A stretch of 64,000 nucleotides of DNA from Zhouia spongiae (GTDB taxonomy: Bacteria; Bacteroidota; Bacteroidia; Flavobacteriales; Flavobacteriaceae). Both the position numbers and the translations under genes were made by a program. Under the pieces are notes generated by a model. It saw nothing but the letters and a program-made list of their open reading frames with translations. It had not been told where the DNA came from and searched no databases. Where the stretch lies: assembly GCF_022760175.1 (NCBI RefSeq), contig NZ_CP094326.1, positions 3,646,804 to 3,710,803 of the forward strand, read 5' to 3'. The first letter of the stretch is position 1. Each line of letters opens with the position of its first letter. Below are positions 8,752 through 17,893 of the stretch, in pieces.

Positions 8752-9992
8752 CTGATTGCCAGTTTAGATTTACTTTCATAGTTCTCCATATCTGAGACAA
8801 TAACACTATCCCCTTCTTTTAGCCCGCTTAATATTTCTACTTTGCCACCTGCCTGAATTCCGATTTCTACTTCTCTTGCTATGGCCTGGCTTCCGTTAAC
8901 GACAAACAACTTTTGTATCTTTCCTCCTCCGAAAGCTGCACCATCGGGTAAGAACAACGAATTTTTACGCTCTCCGGTAACTACAGACACCGGTACTGAA
9001 AGGTTTGGCTTTAACATCTGTTGGGTTTCGGCTTCTAAGCGTACCTTAAACTTTACAGCATTGTTCTCCACGGTTGGGGATATCTGGTCGATGCTCCCTT
9101 TTGCTACAGTATTGTTTACTTCCACCAAAACCGGCATTCCCTTTTTAAGCTGCTGCATATATCTGTCTGAAATTCTGGCTTCGATCAAAAAAGAAGAAAC
9201 ATTTGCTACTTTGGCGAGGGGTTCACCTTCCTGTACTTGTACTCCAATCCGTTTTTCTACCCATGTCAGCATTCCTGATATATTGGTTTTCAGCCTGGAA
9301 TCTTCCAGCTTTTGACCAAGTTCTTCAAGTTTTTGCCGTTGGATTGAAGACAATATATTTTCATTGGCCAGTTCCTGACCAAAAGAGGCTTTTTTAAATT
9401 CGTATTCACTTTGTAATTTCTCTTTTTCCAACCTTGCGATCTCCAGATCCTGCTTACTTTGGTCAAGTGCTTCTTTTGTTGCCCCTCCGATTTCATATAA
9501 ACGCTCCATACGGTTTACGGCAGCCTCATAATTTTTTACCTGCAGGCTTTTGATTTCATTCTCTAATCTGATTTGCTGCAAATTCTTTTGTAACTCCAAC
9601 CGTAACTTCTGTACATTGTTATCTTTCAATTTCAGTTCGTCGTTTAAGCGGTTGTATTCTAATTTCATAAACTCAGCATCCAGCTCTAAAATTGCCTGTC
9701 CGGAATCGATAACTGCACCTGCTTCATGAAAAACACTTTTTATCTTTGCCGTAACCGGGCTAACCAGTATGATTTCACCAAATGGTTCAACCACCCCCTC
9801 TGCCGATAGTGTATTTTCTATATTACCTCGCTTTACACTCTCTATTATAATGGTATTTCTATCCATAGAAGTTCTAAAAAAACGGGGAACAACAACCAAG
9901 AGTACAATAGCCCCTAAAGTTATTCCTGCAGGTGTTTGCAATCGCTTTAACCTATTAACCCGCTGTTTACGTTTATCTATTATTTTATCCAT
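8748..9992 (-). CDS. Efflux periplasmic adaptor subunit (HlyD/MacA family)
   Basis: The protein of 414 residues from the chosen start has a basic N-terminus (MDKIIDKRKQRVNRLKR) and one membrane anchor (ITLGAIVLLVVVPRFF). A barrel-sandwich half-motif, a long coiled coil (about 95-215) and the second lipoyl/beta-barrel part follow. An upstream in-frame ATG at 10037 would add 15 residues. I prefer 9992 because the added stretch is atypical and overlaps a strong -24/-12 promoter match. It is the first gene of the seven-gene efflux and two-component operon. Confidence 0.9.
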   Translation of the reverse strand: MDKIIDKRKQRVNRLKRLQTPAGITLGAIVLLVVVPRFFRTSMDRNTIIIESVKRGNIENTLSAEGVVEPFGEIILVSPVTAKIKSVFHEAGAVIDSGQAILELDAEFMKLEYNRLNDELKLKDNNVQKLRLELQKNLQQIRLENEIKSLQVKNYEAAVNRMERLYEIGGATKEALDQSKQDLEIARLEKEKLQSEYEFKKASFGQELANENILSSIQRQKLEELGQKLEDSRLKTNISGMLTWVEKRIGVQVQEGEPLAKVANVSSFLIEARISDRYMQQLKKGMPVLVEVNNTVAKGSIDQISPTVENNAVKFKVRLEAETQQMLKPNLSVPVSVVTGERKNSLFLPDGAAFGGGKIQKLFVVNGSQAIAREVEIGIQAGGKVEILSGLKEGDSVIVSDMENYESKSKLAIR

Positions 9993-10003
9993 GCCATAAT
10001 AAA

Positions 10004-10020
10004 AGCCAATGCCGTACCAA
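10004..10020 (-). promoter_or_regulatory. Sigma-54 (-24/-12) promoter of the efflux operon
   Basis: On the minus strand the site reads TTGGTACGGCATTGGCT. It matches the consensus YTGGCACGRNNNTTGCW at 15 of 17 positions, with the exact GG-N10-GC spacing. The predicted transcription start is about 9993, immediately before the adaptor ATG at 9992. The mRNA would be nearly leaderless. The operon encodes its own NtrC-type activator, which fits a sigma-54 promoter. Confidence 0.65.
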
Positions 10021-10073
10021 AAACACAAAACACTCATTATAAGGCATTTAATCAGAAATTTATTTTGAAAAAT

Positions 10074-10109
10074 TGTCCGATATCGGACACTACTGTTCGA
10101 TACCGTCTT
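10074..10109. promoter_or_regulatory. Tandem enhancer (UAS) candidate for the NtrC-type regulator
   Basis: A perfect 16-bp palindrome TGTCCGATATCGGACA occupies 10074-10089. A degenerate copy, TGTTCGATACCGTC, starts at 10094, exactly 20 bp (about two helical turns) away. The pair lies about 55-90 bp upstream of the -24/-12 element, as expected for dimer sites of a sigma-54 activator. It also lies in the divergent gap before the hydrolase gene, so a role there cannot be excluded. Confidence 0.6.
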
Positions 10110-10215
10110 CTGAATGTTTCTTTATAGCTATGATTAATACAACACATTCACTTTGAATTATTACAAGATAACGGTAACTTTATAACAACACCTTGCAAAC
10201 CAACAAATAACAACC

Positions 10216-11103
10216 ATGGGAAAAATTAAAAAGAAAGATCTCGATCAGAAGATATACGACCTGTACGACGATTATGCTCATAATAAAATGGATCGTAAAG
10301 AATTTATAGAAAAACTGTCTTTATACGCTGTAGGAGGACTTACTGTTTCATCGCTATTAAGTTTTGTACTTCCCAATTACAAGGATCATATTCAAGTTCC
10401 TGAAAACGAAGAAAAGCTGGATACTGAATTTATTGTCTATGACTCTCCAAATGGAGGTGGTAAAATTAGAGCCCAGCTGTCCCGAATTAAAAATAAAACC
10501 AGGAAGCTACCAGGCGTTATAGTAGTACATGAAAACAGGGGGTTGAATCCTCATATAGCTGATGTGGGCAGACGTGGCGCTATGGAGGGGTTTATTACTA
10601 TTTCTCCCGACGCTTTAACTCCATTAGGGGGATATCCCGGTAACGATGATGACGGAAGGGCTTTGCAGCGTAAAAGAGATCGCAATGAAATGCTGGAAGA
10701 TTTTATAGCTGCATTTGAATATTTAAAGAATCATGATGAATGTAATGGAAATATAGGTGTGGTCGGTTTTTGCTTTGGCGGGTGGATTTCAAATATGATG
10801 GCCGTTAAAGTAAATGGTCTAAAAGCTGCTGTTCCTTTTTATGGAGGGCAACCTCCTTCAGAGCTTGTACAAAACATTAACGCAGCATTATTGCTTCATT
10901 ATGCTGAATTGGATAGCAGGGTAAATGCGGGCTGGCCGGCTTATGAAACAGCCTTGAAGAAGTATCACAAAGAATATACAGCCTATATCTACCCCAATAC
11001 CAACCATGGGTTTCATAATGACTCTACCCCCAGATACGATGAGGCTGCTGCCAAATTGGCCTGGAACAGAACTGTTAATTTTTTTACCAAAAAACTACAG
11101 TAA
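10216..11103 (+). CDS. Dienelactone hydrolase family protein
   Basis: This 295-residue alpha/beta hydrolase has a cytoplasm-like N-terminal stretch and a hydrophobic segment near 36-50 (YAVGGLTVSSLLSFVLP), possibly an anchor or export signal. The catalytic triad is visible: Cys186 in GFCFGG, Asp233 in ELDSR and His264 in NTNHGFH. The family hydrolyses dienelactones and other small esters or lactones, and the substrate here is unknown. It is transcribed divergently from the efflux operon. A hairpin terminator and a decayed repeat follow it. Confidence 0.88.
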   Translation: MGKIKKKDLDQKIYDLYDDYAHNKMDRKEFIEKLSLYAVGGLTVSSLLSFVLPNYKDHIQVPENEEKLDTEFIVYDSPNGGGKIRAQLSRIKNKTRKLPGVIVVHENRGLNPHIADVGRRGAMEGFITISPDALTPLGGYPGNDDDGRALQRKRDRNEMLEDFIAAFEYLKNHDECNGNIGVVGFCFGGWISNMMAVKVNGLKAAVPFYGGQPPSELVQNINAALLLHYAELDSRVNAGWPAYETALKKYHKEYTAYIYPNTNHGFHNDSTPRYDEAAAKLAWNRTVNFFTKKLQ

Positions 11104-11139
11104 ACCACCTCGGAATTCCATGAAAAATATTTCACAAGG

Positions 11140-11216
11140 GCAAGCCCTGTGAAATTCCGTTAGGAATATTTCATAGGGGCAAGCGTCGGAGCATTTAAAT
11201 CTCGATGATCGGGTAA
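11140..11216. repeat. Decayed intergenic repeat, copy B
   Basis: This stretch holds the blocks GCAAGCCCTGTGAAATTC, ATTTCATAGGGG, CAAGCGTCGGAG and CTCGATGATCGGGTAAA in the same order as copy A (1371-1446). It is non-coding. It marks a dispersed intergenic repeat family. Confidence 0.6.
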
Positions 11217-11224
11217 AACATAAA

Positions 11225-11255
11225 AGCCTGCATTTTACAGCAGGCTCTTGTTTAT
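11225..11255. terminator. Bidirectional terminator
   Basis: The 7-bp stem AGCCTGC / GCAGGCT has an 8-nt loop and T-rich sequence on either side. It lies between the convergent hydrolase gene and the wzc-like gene and can serve both. Confidence 0.75.
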
Positions 11256-11314
11256 AATATATCCCGTACTGAAATAAATTTAGTAATCAGGATTTAAATG
11301 TTCTGAAGGGTTTA

Positions 11315-13714
11315 TTATGACCGCGTAAAAATCTTTTTGATCTTCTCTAAGATACCATCTTTTTCTCCTCCGTAATTATAGCCATATTTGTTTCCGTAAC
11401 CAAAGTTAGCCATACTCACATCGTTTAACACCATAGCCACACGCTCTAGTTTCTTCTCTTTTAAAGTATCGGAAACGAAATCGGTGAACTTACTTTCTGC
11501 ATACCCTGAACGCATCACATAAACCGTTACATCAGCATATTTATTAATTAAGAAAGTATCGGTAACCAACAATAACGGAGCAGAATCGATTACCACATAA
11601 TCATAGCGATTTTTAAGTGCTTCAAAGAAAGTCTTTATTTTATCCCCCATTAATAACTCTGCCGGGTTTGGTGGTATACTTCCGGATGAAATCATATCCA
11701 GATTAGATTTAATTCCTGAAGGATTAATGATATCATCCAACTCTATATTGTCGTTATACAGGTAATTCGACAAACCGCTCTGACGTTTATTGTGCTGAAT
11801 ATACTGCTTTAACTGTGGATTTCTCAAGTCAGCACCTATTAGGACAACTTTCTTTTTGGTATCTGCAAGGGTTACTGCTAAATTTGAAGACACTAACGAC
11901 TTTCCTTCTCCCTTCGTTGTTGAAGTAACCAATATTGTTTTAGCTCCATCTTCTACATTGTGATTTACAAACATGTACTGAAGGTTTGTACGTAGAATTC
12001 TAAAAGCTTCTGCCAATACTGAACGATCATCGTCAGCAATAATCTTTTCTTCTTTATCTCCCAAACTTGGCAACTCTCCTATAATAGGCAGGTTAGGTAA
12101 AGCCCGCTCTATATCCTTACGGGTAACGATCTTGTTGTTCAGCACATCCCCAACGTAAATAAATAAGAAAGGAATCAGTAATCCCATTAAAAATGCACCT
12201 CCCATTACGATCATTTTCTTAGGAGCTACCGGTTTTACAGTACTGTTGGCATAATCAACGATTTTTGCCTTAGGGGCCGTAACCGCCATATTTATAGAAG
12301 CTTCCTCCCTTTTTTGTAATAAGTACAGATATAAAGCCTCTTTTAAATTCTGCTCGCGCTCAATACCTCTAAATTCTTTTTCCTTTCCCGGAACCTTAGC
12401 AATTTTATTATCCATGATGGCTTCTTGCCTCCTCAGGTCATTCATTGCTATTCTTAAACCGGTTTTTTGTGTCTGTAATCCATTTAATACCGTAGAACGC
12501 AACTGATCGATCTGGCTGTTGATATTCTTCACTACAGGGTTTTTATCTGTAGAATTCTTCAACATTTCGTTTCGTTCTATAACCAGAGTATTATATGTAT
12601 TAATAAGTTCGGCCATTCCTTCGCTTTCCTGGCCGCTCAGGTTAGTAGGCAGTAATTTGGCATTATCACCTTCATTCAGATAAGCAATCATGGTATTGGT
12701 CACCTCCATTTGGGTAGCCACCTCTAAGTGCTTTTTGTTTACTTCATTTACATTTTCTAAAAATAATACTGATTCTGCTTCAATATCCGTAAGTTTATTT
12801 TGAGACTTAAAACTCACTTTATTAGTTTCGACTGAATCTAACTCTCTTCCGATAATTTTTAAACGCTCGTCAATAAACTCAGCTGTGTTTTTTGACACCA
12901 GGTTATTGTCTATAATTGCATCCTCGTTATACTGGTTAACCAACTCGTTCAGTATATCCTGCGCCTTGGTCTTTAACGGATGCTCCAGAGCCATATTGAT
13001 GACGGTGGCATTTTTATCTGCTAGACTCACCTGAATTGCCTCCTCCAAACCGATGGCTGCTCCTTCAATTGTCTTAAAGCTGACCAAAAAACGATTGGCA
13101 TCGACCATTAATCGTTTTTTCTTAACGATATTAGGTACGACCATGATCTCGGCAAAAGGCAGTACAATCTTAGCGCCTAATTCGTAGGTATTCGTTTGTT
13201 CGCCGTCGTTAATACTAATTTGCTTATCGTTTATCAGCGCTATTTCATACGGCTCTTCCGGCATCTCTTCTGCCAGATTCACCTCATCGTTGTATTTCAG
13301 GATCTTAACATAAAAAGGAATGTTTCCGTAAACCTCATTTATTTTGATCCCCTCCTTAACGAAATAACTTACATTAAGCCCCAATTCATTAACTACTTTT
13401 TGAAGCAGGCGCTTGGATTTTAAAATCTCTATTTCATTCTCAACACTGGCGCCTCCCATGCCTCCCAGAACACCGATATCCTGTAAAGCAGATAACTGAG
13501 ATCCCATGCCTCCTTTATCTTCTTCTTTAATCACAATACTCGCTTCTGTTCTAAAAACGGGTGTTGCATACCTCAAATAAAAGAAAGCTGCCACTACACA
13601 TACAAATACACCTATGACAAACCACTTCCAGTGACGCAGGTATTTTTCAACCAGGTCCCTTAAGTGAATTTCATCCTCAAACTGATCGTCAATATAAACA
13701 GGTTCTTTACTCAT
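11315..13714 (-). CDS. wzc: Polysaccharide co-polymerase / tyrosine autokinase (Wzc-like)
   Basis: This 799-residue inner-membrane protein has an N-terminal Wzz-like chain-length domain between two helices (about 31-49 and near 505-525). A long coiled-coil periplasmic part lies between them. The cytoplasmic BY-kinase domain has Walker A STTKGEGKS (about 596-605), Walker A' in LIGADLRNPQ and Walker B VVIDSAP near 708. The C-terminus carries a tyrosine cluster (YGNKYGYNYGG), the usual autophosphorylation tail. It works with the Wza-like export lipoprotein, whose stop overlaps its start by one base. The PHP phosphatase at 17894 is a likely antagonist (inference). Confidence 0.95.
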   Translation of the reverse strand: MSKEPVYIDDQFEDEIHLRDLVEKYLRHWKWFVIGVFVCVVAAFFYLRYATPVFRTEASIVIKEEDKGGMGSQLSALQDIGVLGGMGGASVENEIEILKSKRLLQKVVNELGLNVSYFVKEGIKINEVYGNIPFYVKILKYNDEVNLAEEMPEEPYEIALINDKQISINDGEQTNTYELGAKIVLPFAEIMVVPNIVKKKRLMVDANRFLVSFKTIEGAAIGLEEAIQVSLADKNATVINMALEHPLKTKAQDILNELVNQYNEDAIIDNNLVSKNTAEFIDERLKIIGRELDSVETNKVSFKSQNKLTDIEAESVLFLENVNEVNKKHLEVATQMEVTNTMIAYLNEGDNAKLLPTNLSGQESEGMAELINTYNTLVIERNEMLKNSTDKNPVVKNINSQIDQLRSTVLNGLQTQKTGLRIAMNDLRRQEAIMDNKIAKVPGKEKEFRGIEREQNLKEALYLYLLQKREEASINMAVTAPKAKIVDYANSTVKPVAPKKMIVMGGAFLMGLLIPFLFIYVGDVLNNKIVTRKDIERALPNLPIIGELPSLGDKEEKIIADDDRSVLAEAFRILRTNLQYMFVNHNVEDGAKTILVTSTTKGEGKSLVSSNLAVTLADTKKKVVLIGADLRNPQLKQYIQHNKRQSGLSNYLYNDNIELDDIINPSGIKSNLDMISSGSIPPNPAELLMGDKIKTFFEALKNRYDYVVIDSAPLLLVTDTFLINKYADVTVYVMRSGYAESKFTDFVSDTLKEKKLERVAMVLNDVSMANFGYGNKYGYNYGGEKDGILEKIKKIFTRS

Positions 13715-14514
13715 TATTTATTGGTAATTAGAATAGCCAGCGAGATTAATACGGAAGCTACAGATATAAAAATGGGGATATTTCGGTTGTAAACGGACGA
13801 CTGCATTTGAGCCTTGTTCGGTTCAATATAGACTACATCGTTTTGCTGCAAATAATAATACGGAGAATCTATGAAGTCGCTTTGCGTAATATCTACATAA
13901 GCATATTTCTTAATTCCTTCGGTTTCTCTTATGATCAAAACATTATCCCGGCGTCCATAGATAGTCATATCTCCTGCCAAAGCCAAGGCTTCAAGCAGGG
14001 TAATACGTTCGTCTTCTATCTGGTATGCTCCGGGTGTTTTTACTTCTCCCAAAACAGATATCTTAAAATTATCTATACGTACATTGATAATCGGGTTATC
14101 AACATATTCCGATATGCGTGTTTTGAGCAGTTCGATCAATTTTTGACGTGTTAAACCCGCTACATGTAACTGGCCCAAAACCGGAAAATCAATATTCCCT
14201 TTGTTATCCACCAAATAAGATTGTAAACGTTGCTGTCCGGTTATATTTCCCATTACATTTGGAGCAGCCGTTATAGGTAAGTTGAAGGGCTGTACCAGCT
14301 TCAGGTCCATTTCAGTAGCACCGGAAGGCGATACGGTAATATTTAAAAGATCGTTATTCTCTATAACGGTTGTGTAGTAATTAGGTGTGTTATTGCCTTC
14401 TAAGCGTTCCATATTTTGGAAATACGCCATTTTCTGACGCGAAACACAAGAAGATAAAAGCAGTGCGATTAAACCACAAAACACACTAATTTTCATCATT
14501 TTGCTTTTGACCAT
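13714..14514 (-). CDS. wza: Polysaccharide export outer-membrane lipoprotein (Wza-like)
   Basis: This 266-residue protein has a lipoprotein signal (LLSSC, lipid Cys23), a Poly_export domain (about 45-145) and an SLBB domain (about 150-225: ISVLGEVKTPGAYQIEDERI). A C-terminal hydrophobic stretch (FISVASVLISLAILI) follows. It should form the outer-membrane channel for capsule or exopolysaccharide together with the downstream Wzc-like kinase. It is shorter than E. coli Wza, as is common in Bacteroidota. A TATATTTG -7 box lies just upstream. Confidence 0.93.
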   Translation of the reverse strand: MVKSKMMKISVFCGLIALLLSSCVSRQKMAYFQNMERLEGNNTPNYYTTVIENNDLLNITVSPSGATEMDLKLVQPFNLPITAAPNVMGNITGQQRLQSYLVDNKGNIDFPVLGQLHVAGLTRQKLIELLKTRISEYVDNPIINVRIDNFKISVLGEVKTPGAYQIEDERITLLEALALAGDMTIYGRRDNVLIIRETEGIKKYAYVDITQSDFIDSPYYYLQQNDVVYIEPNKAQMQSSVYNRNIPIFISVASVLISLAILITNK

Positions 14515-14530
14515 ATTAAGTAAATTTCGG

Positions 14531-14538
14531 CAAATATA
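14531..14538 (-). promoter_or_regulatory. Bacteroidota-type -7 box of the wza-wzc operon
   Basis: The minus strand carries TATATTTG, an exact match to TAnnTTTG, about 17 bp upstream of the wza start codon. I see no clear -33 TTTG at the usual distance. Confidence 0.45.
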
Positions 14539-14668
14539 AAGAATGCTTTTAAAACTAAATAATCGAATATTAGTTATTTTCCTACCTTATGAAGGGGATA
14601 TGTCGCTTTTTCATATATTTTTAACTGATAGTTAATAATTTAGTGAATAAGTTTAGGTTTACCCCCTT

Positions 14669-15202
14669 TTAAATTTGTCCTAAAAAAGATTTCAGCTTAA
14701 TAGAATGCTCTGTTTTGTAGGGTTCTTCAAGAATTCCTCCTTGTTCAGAGAAAAAATGGTTAAAGGAGGGCAGGGAAAACGTCTCTATAATTTCACCTCC
14801 AAAACGTAACAACAGGTCTTTTGATATTTCCAAAGAACCGGAAGCTCCTCTACGTCCCGGAGAAGTACTCATGAGAAATACTTTTTTATCTATCAAAAAA
14901 TTCCTGTCTATTCTCGATAACCAGTCTATTACATTTTTAAAATACGCCGAAGGATTTCCATTATGTTCATTTACCGAAACAATCAGGGCATCGGCATTTC
15001 GTATTTGTCTTAAAAATTCTAACAACGGATCTCCATAACCTTCTTCTCGCTCCAGGTCTTCACTAAACACAGGGAAGGTTTTTTTGCTCATATCCAAGGA
15101 TTGAACTTTAAAACCACTGATCGACGAAACCGTATGAAGTATTAACTGATAATTTTTCGATCGCGAAGAATTACTTCCTGCAAATGCTAAAATCTTTTTC
15201 AT
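14669..15202 (-). CDS. NADPH-dependent FMN reductase family protein
   Basis: This 177-residue flavodoxin-fold protein has the FMN phosphate loop GSNSSRSKN near the start. It also has the typical segments SVNEHNGNPSAYFKNVIDWLSR and STSPGRRGASG. The family uses NAD(P)H to reduce FMN, quinones, azo dyes or chromate, and the exact substrate cannot be told here. I start at MKKILAFAGS; an ATG ten codons upstream (15232) gives an extension with no family match. Confidence 0.88.
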   Translation of the reverse strand: MKKILAFAGSNSSRSKNYQLILHTVSSISGFKVQSLDMSKKTFPVFSEDLEREEGYGDPLLEFLRQIRNADALIVSVNEHNGNPSAYFKNVIDWLSRIDRNFLIDKKVFLMSTSPGRRGASGSLEISKDLLLRFGGEIIETFSLPSFNHFFSEQGGILEEPYKTEHSIKLKSFLGQI

Positions 15203-15415
15203 TTCTGATATTGTTTCCGAGTAATTTAACAAATATACTCAACTCGTGTTTATATAAATCGCATAAGTACGGTAAACACATTTTTTGTTCCGGATAAATG
15301 TTGCAACCTACACCCGGATTTATATTTCGAAAACCTTATAAGGAAATAAAAATCAAATATTTATAAAAATATTTTGTAACTTTAAAAAGCGATTACCAAT
15401 CAACTAAAAACCACC

Positions 15416-17149
15416 ATGAAAAGAATGTCCATATATTTTATGGGGATACTTTTCTTTTTTCTTTCCTGTAAAAGAGAAACAAAAAGTAACCAAAAAACCG
15501 TTGCAATTGAAAAAATTGCACAATCAAAATATGGTTGCGTTCCAAAAACTACAGATACAGACTGGTATAATTCAGATCATAAAGCCCCTGAAATAGATGG
15601 TTTAGATGTTTTAAATTATACAATCACTACAAAAAGTAAAGAAGCTCAAAAGTTTTTTAACCAGGGTTTGGTATTAGCCTACGGTTTCAACCATGCAGAA
15701 GCTGCACGGTCGTTTTATTATGCCTCAAAATTAGACCCTGATTGTGCAATGTGCTATTGGGGATATGCATATGTCTTGGGTCCAAACTACAATGCAGGGA
15801 TGGAGCCGGGAAATTACGAGAGAGCATATAAAGCTATCCGGAAAGCTACAGAACTCTCTGAGCATGCTACCCAAAAAGAGAAAGACCTGATTCATGCATT
15901 GTCTGCCAGATATGTAGCCGAGCCGGTTGACGACAGAAGCAATCTAGATATAGCCTATTCCGAATCTATGAAAAAGCTTTATCAAAAATATCCCGAAGAT
16001 GCAGAAATAGCAGCCCTGTATGCCGAGTCCGTAATGGATTTACACCCTTGGGATTTATATGAAAAAGACGGTACCCCAAAAAAATGGACCCCTGAAATTG
16101 TATCGCTCCTTGAAAGTATTATGGACAAAAACCCAAATCATCCCGGTGCACATCACTTTTACATTCACGCTGTTGAAGCCTCTACCAACCCGGAAAGATC
16201 TATAAAAAGTGCCGCCATGTTTGATAATGGACTTGTACCGGGATCTGGCCATCTCACACATATGCCTTCGCATACATATATAAGAACAGGTGATTACCAT
16301 AAAGGTACAATTGCGAACATCAATGCTGTAGCAATAGATAGTATTTATACCTCTGCGTGTCATGCACAAGGTATTTATCCGCTGGCTTATTATCCGCATA
16401 ATTATCATTTCCTGGCTGCTACGGCCACATTAGAAGGAAATAGTCATTGGGCAATGACAGGGGCCGAAAAACTGGCTGAACGCATTCATCCTGATATTAT
16501 GAAACAGCCGGAATGGTTTACCCTCCAACACTATTATATGATCCCGTTCTATGTAGCTGTTAAATTCGGAAAGTGGGATCATATCCTGGAAACCGAATTG
16601 GTTACGGACACTCTTAAATATCCGAATGCCATAAAGAATTATGCCAGGGGAATGGCTTATTTAGGAAAAAATGATATCGAAAAGGCTAAAGTTGAACTCA
16701 ACGCATTAAAAGAAAAAGCCGCAGATGAATCGCTCAAGGAAATGAGCATCTGGGGAATTAATTCAATTTATACAATTGTTCAAATTGCAGAGAAGGTTCT
16801 GGAAGCTGAAATTCTGGCCAGCGAAGAAAACTATCGAGAAAGTATCGGCCTGCTCAATGAGGCTGTTATTATTGAAGACGGTCTTAATTACCAGGAACCG
16901 CCCGACTGGTTCTTTTCGGTACGTCATCACTTAGGAGCTGTTCAAATTGAAGCTGGTGATTATAAAGACGCTATTAGAACATTTCGTGAAGATTTAGAGT
17001 TGCTACCTAAAAACGGGTGGGCACAACATGGCTTAAAACTGGCCTATCAAAAAATGAATAATCTTGAAAAAGTAAAAGAGACAGAAAAATTATTAAAAAA
17101 CAGTTGGGCTACAGCAGATGTAGAAATAACTACATCCCGTTTAAAATAA
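15416..17149 (+). CDS. TPR-repeat lipoprotein
   Basis: This 577-residue protein has a lipoprotein signal (FFFLSC, lipid Cys18) and tetratricopeptide-type helical repeats through most of its length. Examples are KFFNQGLVLAYGFNHAEAAR and the following FYYASKLDP segment, and YKDAIRTFREDLELLPKNGW near the C-terminus. Conserved HPGAHHFYIHAVEAS and THMPSHTYIRTGDY segments are typical of a widespread TPR family of unknown function. It is probably exposed at the outer membrane or in the periplasm. It is monocistronic, and a long inverted repeat begins at its stop codon. Confidence 0.85.
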   Translation: MKRMSIYFMGILFFFLSCKRETKSNQKTVAIEKIAQSKYGCVPKTTDTDWYNSDHKAPEIDGLDVLNYTITTKSKEAQKFFNQGLVLAYGFNHAEAARSFYYASKLDPDCAMCYWGYAYVLGPNYNAGMEPGNYERAYKAIRKATELSEHATQKEKDLIHALSARYVAEPVDDRSNLDIAYSESMKKLYQKYPEDAEIAALYAESVMDLHPWDLYEKDGTPKKWTPEIVSLLESIMDKNPNHPGAHHFYIHAVEASTNPERSIKSAAMFDNGLVPGSGHLTHMPSHTYIRTGDYHKGTIANINAVAIDSIYTSACHAQGIYPLAYYPHNYHFLAATATLEGNSHWAMTGAEKLAERIHPDIMKQPEWFTLQHYYMIPFYVAVKFGKWDHILETELVTDTLKYPNAIKNYARGMAYLGKNDIEKAKVELNALKEKAADESLKEMSIWGINSIYTIVQIAEKVLEAEILASEENYRESIGLLNEAVIIEDGLNYQEPPDWFFSVRHHLGAVQIEAGDYKDAIRTFREDLELLPKNGWAQHGLKLAYQKMNNLEKVKETEKLLKNSWATADVEITTSRLK

Positions 17150-17227
17150 ATCAAACTGAGTATGAATCACATCTTTTAAAATCCACTACAATAAAAATGT
17201 TCTCACATAAATACTCAGTTTGATTTA
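17147..17227. terminator. Long inverted repeat beginning at the TPR gene stop codon
   Basis: The perfect 17-bp arms TAAATCAAACTGAGTAT (17147-17163) and its complement (17211-17227) flank a 47-nt A/T-rich spacer. The left arm contains the stop codon. It can form a strong hairpin after the gene and may serve as terminator or mRNA 3' protector. The spacer is unusually long for an ordinary terminator. Confidence 0.55.
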
Positions 17228-17282
17228 ACATGTTTAGTAAATCTAATCATTTACTAAAATTTGAGTTAGTTAGTTTTGATTG

Positions 17283-17310
17283 AAAAAGGGGTGAAATTCA
17301 CCTCTTTTTT
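17283..17310. terminator. Bidirectional terminator between convergent genes
   Basis: AAAAAGGGGTGAA pairs with TTCACCTCTTTTT (one G/T mismatch), with A- and T-runs at the ends. It lies between the plus-strand TPR gene and the minus-strand small lipoprotein gene. Confidence 0.75.
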
Positions 17311-17323
17311 GTTGTTAAACAAG

Positions 17324-17704
17324 CTATTTCTTTTCAAGCATATAAAAATCCCCTAAACTATTTTCCAGATGCAAACTGTTCCCCTCAATTCTATAGCTCC
17401 ATTTACCGCTCAAAATAAGAGTCCAGTCAAATTCAGCTGTCCAGGGGCATTCATTTACAAATTCTATGGTCTTACCATTTAAACGGTACGTTCCGTTACA
17501 AATAGCAGGAAATTTCACTTGTGCGCTTGTTCCGGAAAACGATTTTTCCGAAATGAACAAAGTTACCCCTGACTTCACACCATCCCTGTCAAAATATCCC
17601 TCATACTCTCCTGTCATTTGAGCTGTTGTAACATCATCTTCTTCGTCTTCACAAGAATTAAAGACAAAAGGGATAAATACCAATAACCAAAAGATGCGTT
17701 TCAT
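17324..17704 (-). CDS. Small lipoprotein, lipocalin-like beta-barrel (hypothetical)
   Basis: This 126-residue protein has a clear lipoprotein signal (FVFNSC, lipid Cys18) followed by an acidic linker EDEEDD and about eight predicted beta strands. The pattern, including GTYRLNGKTIEF and SYRIEGNSLHLE, resembles the lipocalin-like domains common in Bacteroidota. Two cysteines (AICNG and NECPW) could form a disulfide. No specific function can be assigned. It is monocistronic. Confidence 0.75.
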   Translation of the reverse strand: MKRIFWLLVFIPFVFNSCEDEEDDVTTAQMTGEYEGYFDRDGVKSGVTLFISEKSFSGTSAQVKFPAICNGTYRLNGKTIEFVNECPWTAEFDWTLILSGKWSYRIEGNSLHLENSLGDFYMLEKK

Positions 17705-17821
17705 ATCAGTGCTGCTTTTCTATTTAGATGTCCTAAAATAGAAATGGTTGCGTTTCAGGCATAATAACTTTACTTGTGAATCGCTTTTTTCATAAATGAC
17801 AGCTATTTAATTTTTTCATTT

Positions 17822-17829
17822 TATCTTTG
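17822..17829 (+). promoter_or_regulatory. Bacteroidota-type -7 box
   Basis: TATCTTTG matches TAnnTTTG exactly, about 65 bp upstream of the PHP-type phosphatase gene. A convincing -33 element is not visible. Confidence 0.4.
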
Positions 17830-17893
17830 CATTTCACTTAAATCAAAGTACCCCTGAATCTGAGATTTATTAAACAATTAACGATTTATTTTT

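Noticed and set aside
9993-10037. Extended start of the adaptor gene at 10037
   Set aside because: The extra 15 residues are atypical and overlap the -24/-12 promoter match; the start at 9992 gives the usual basic N-terminus and anchor.
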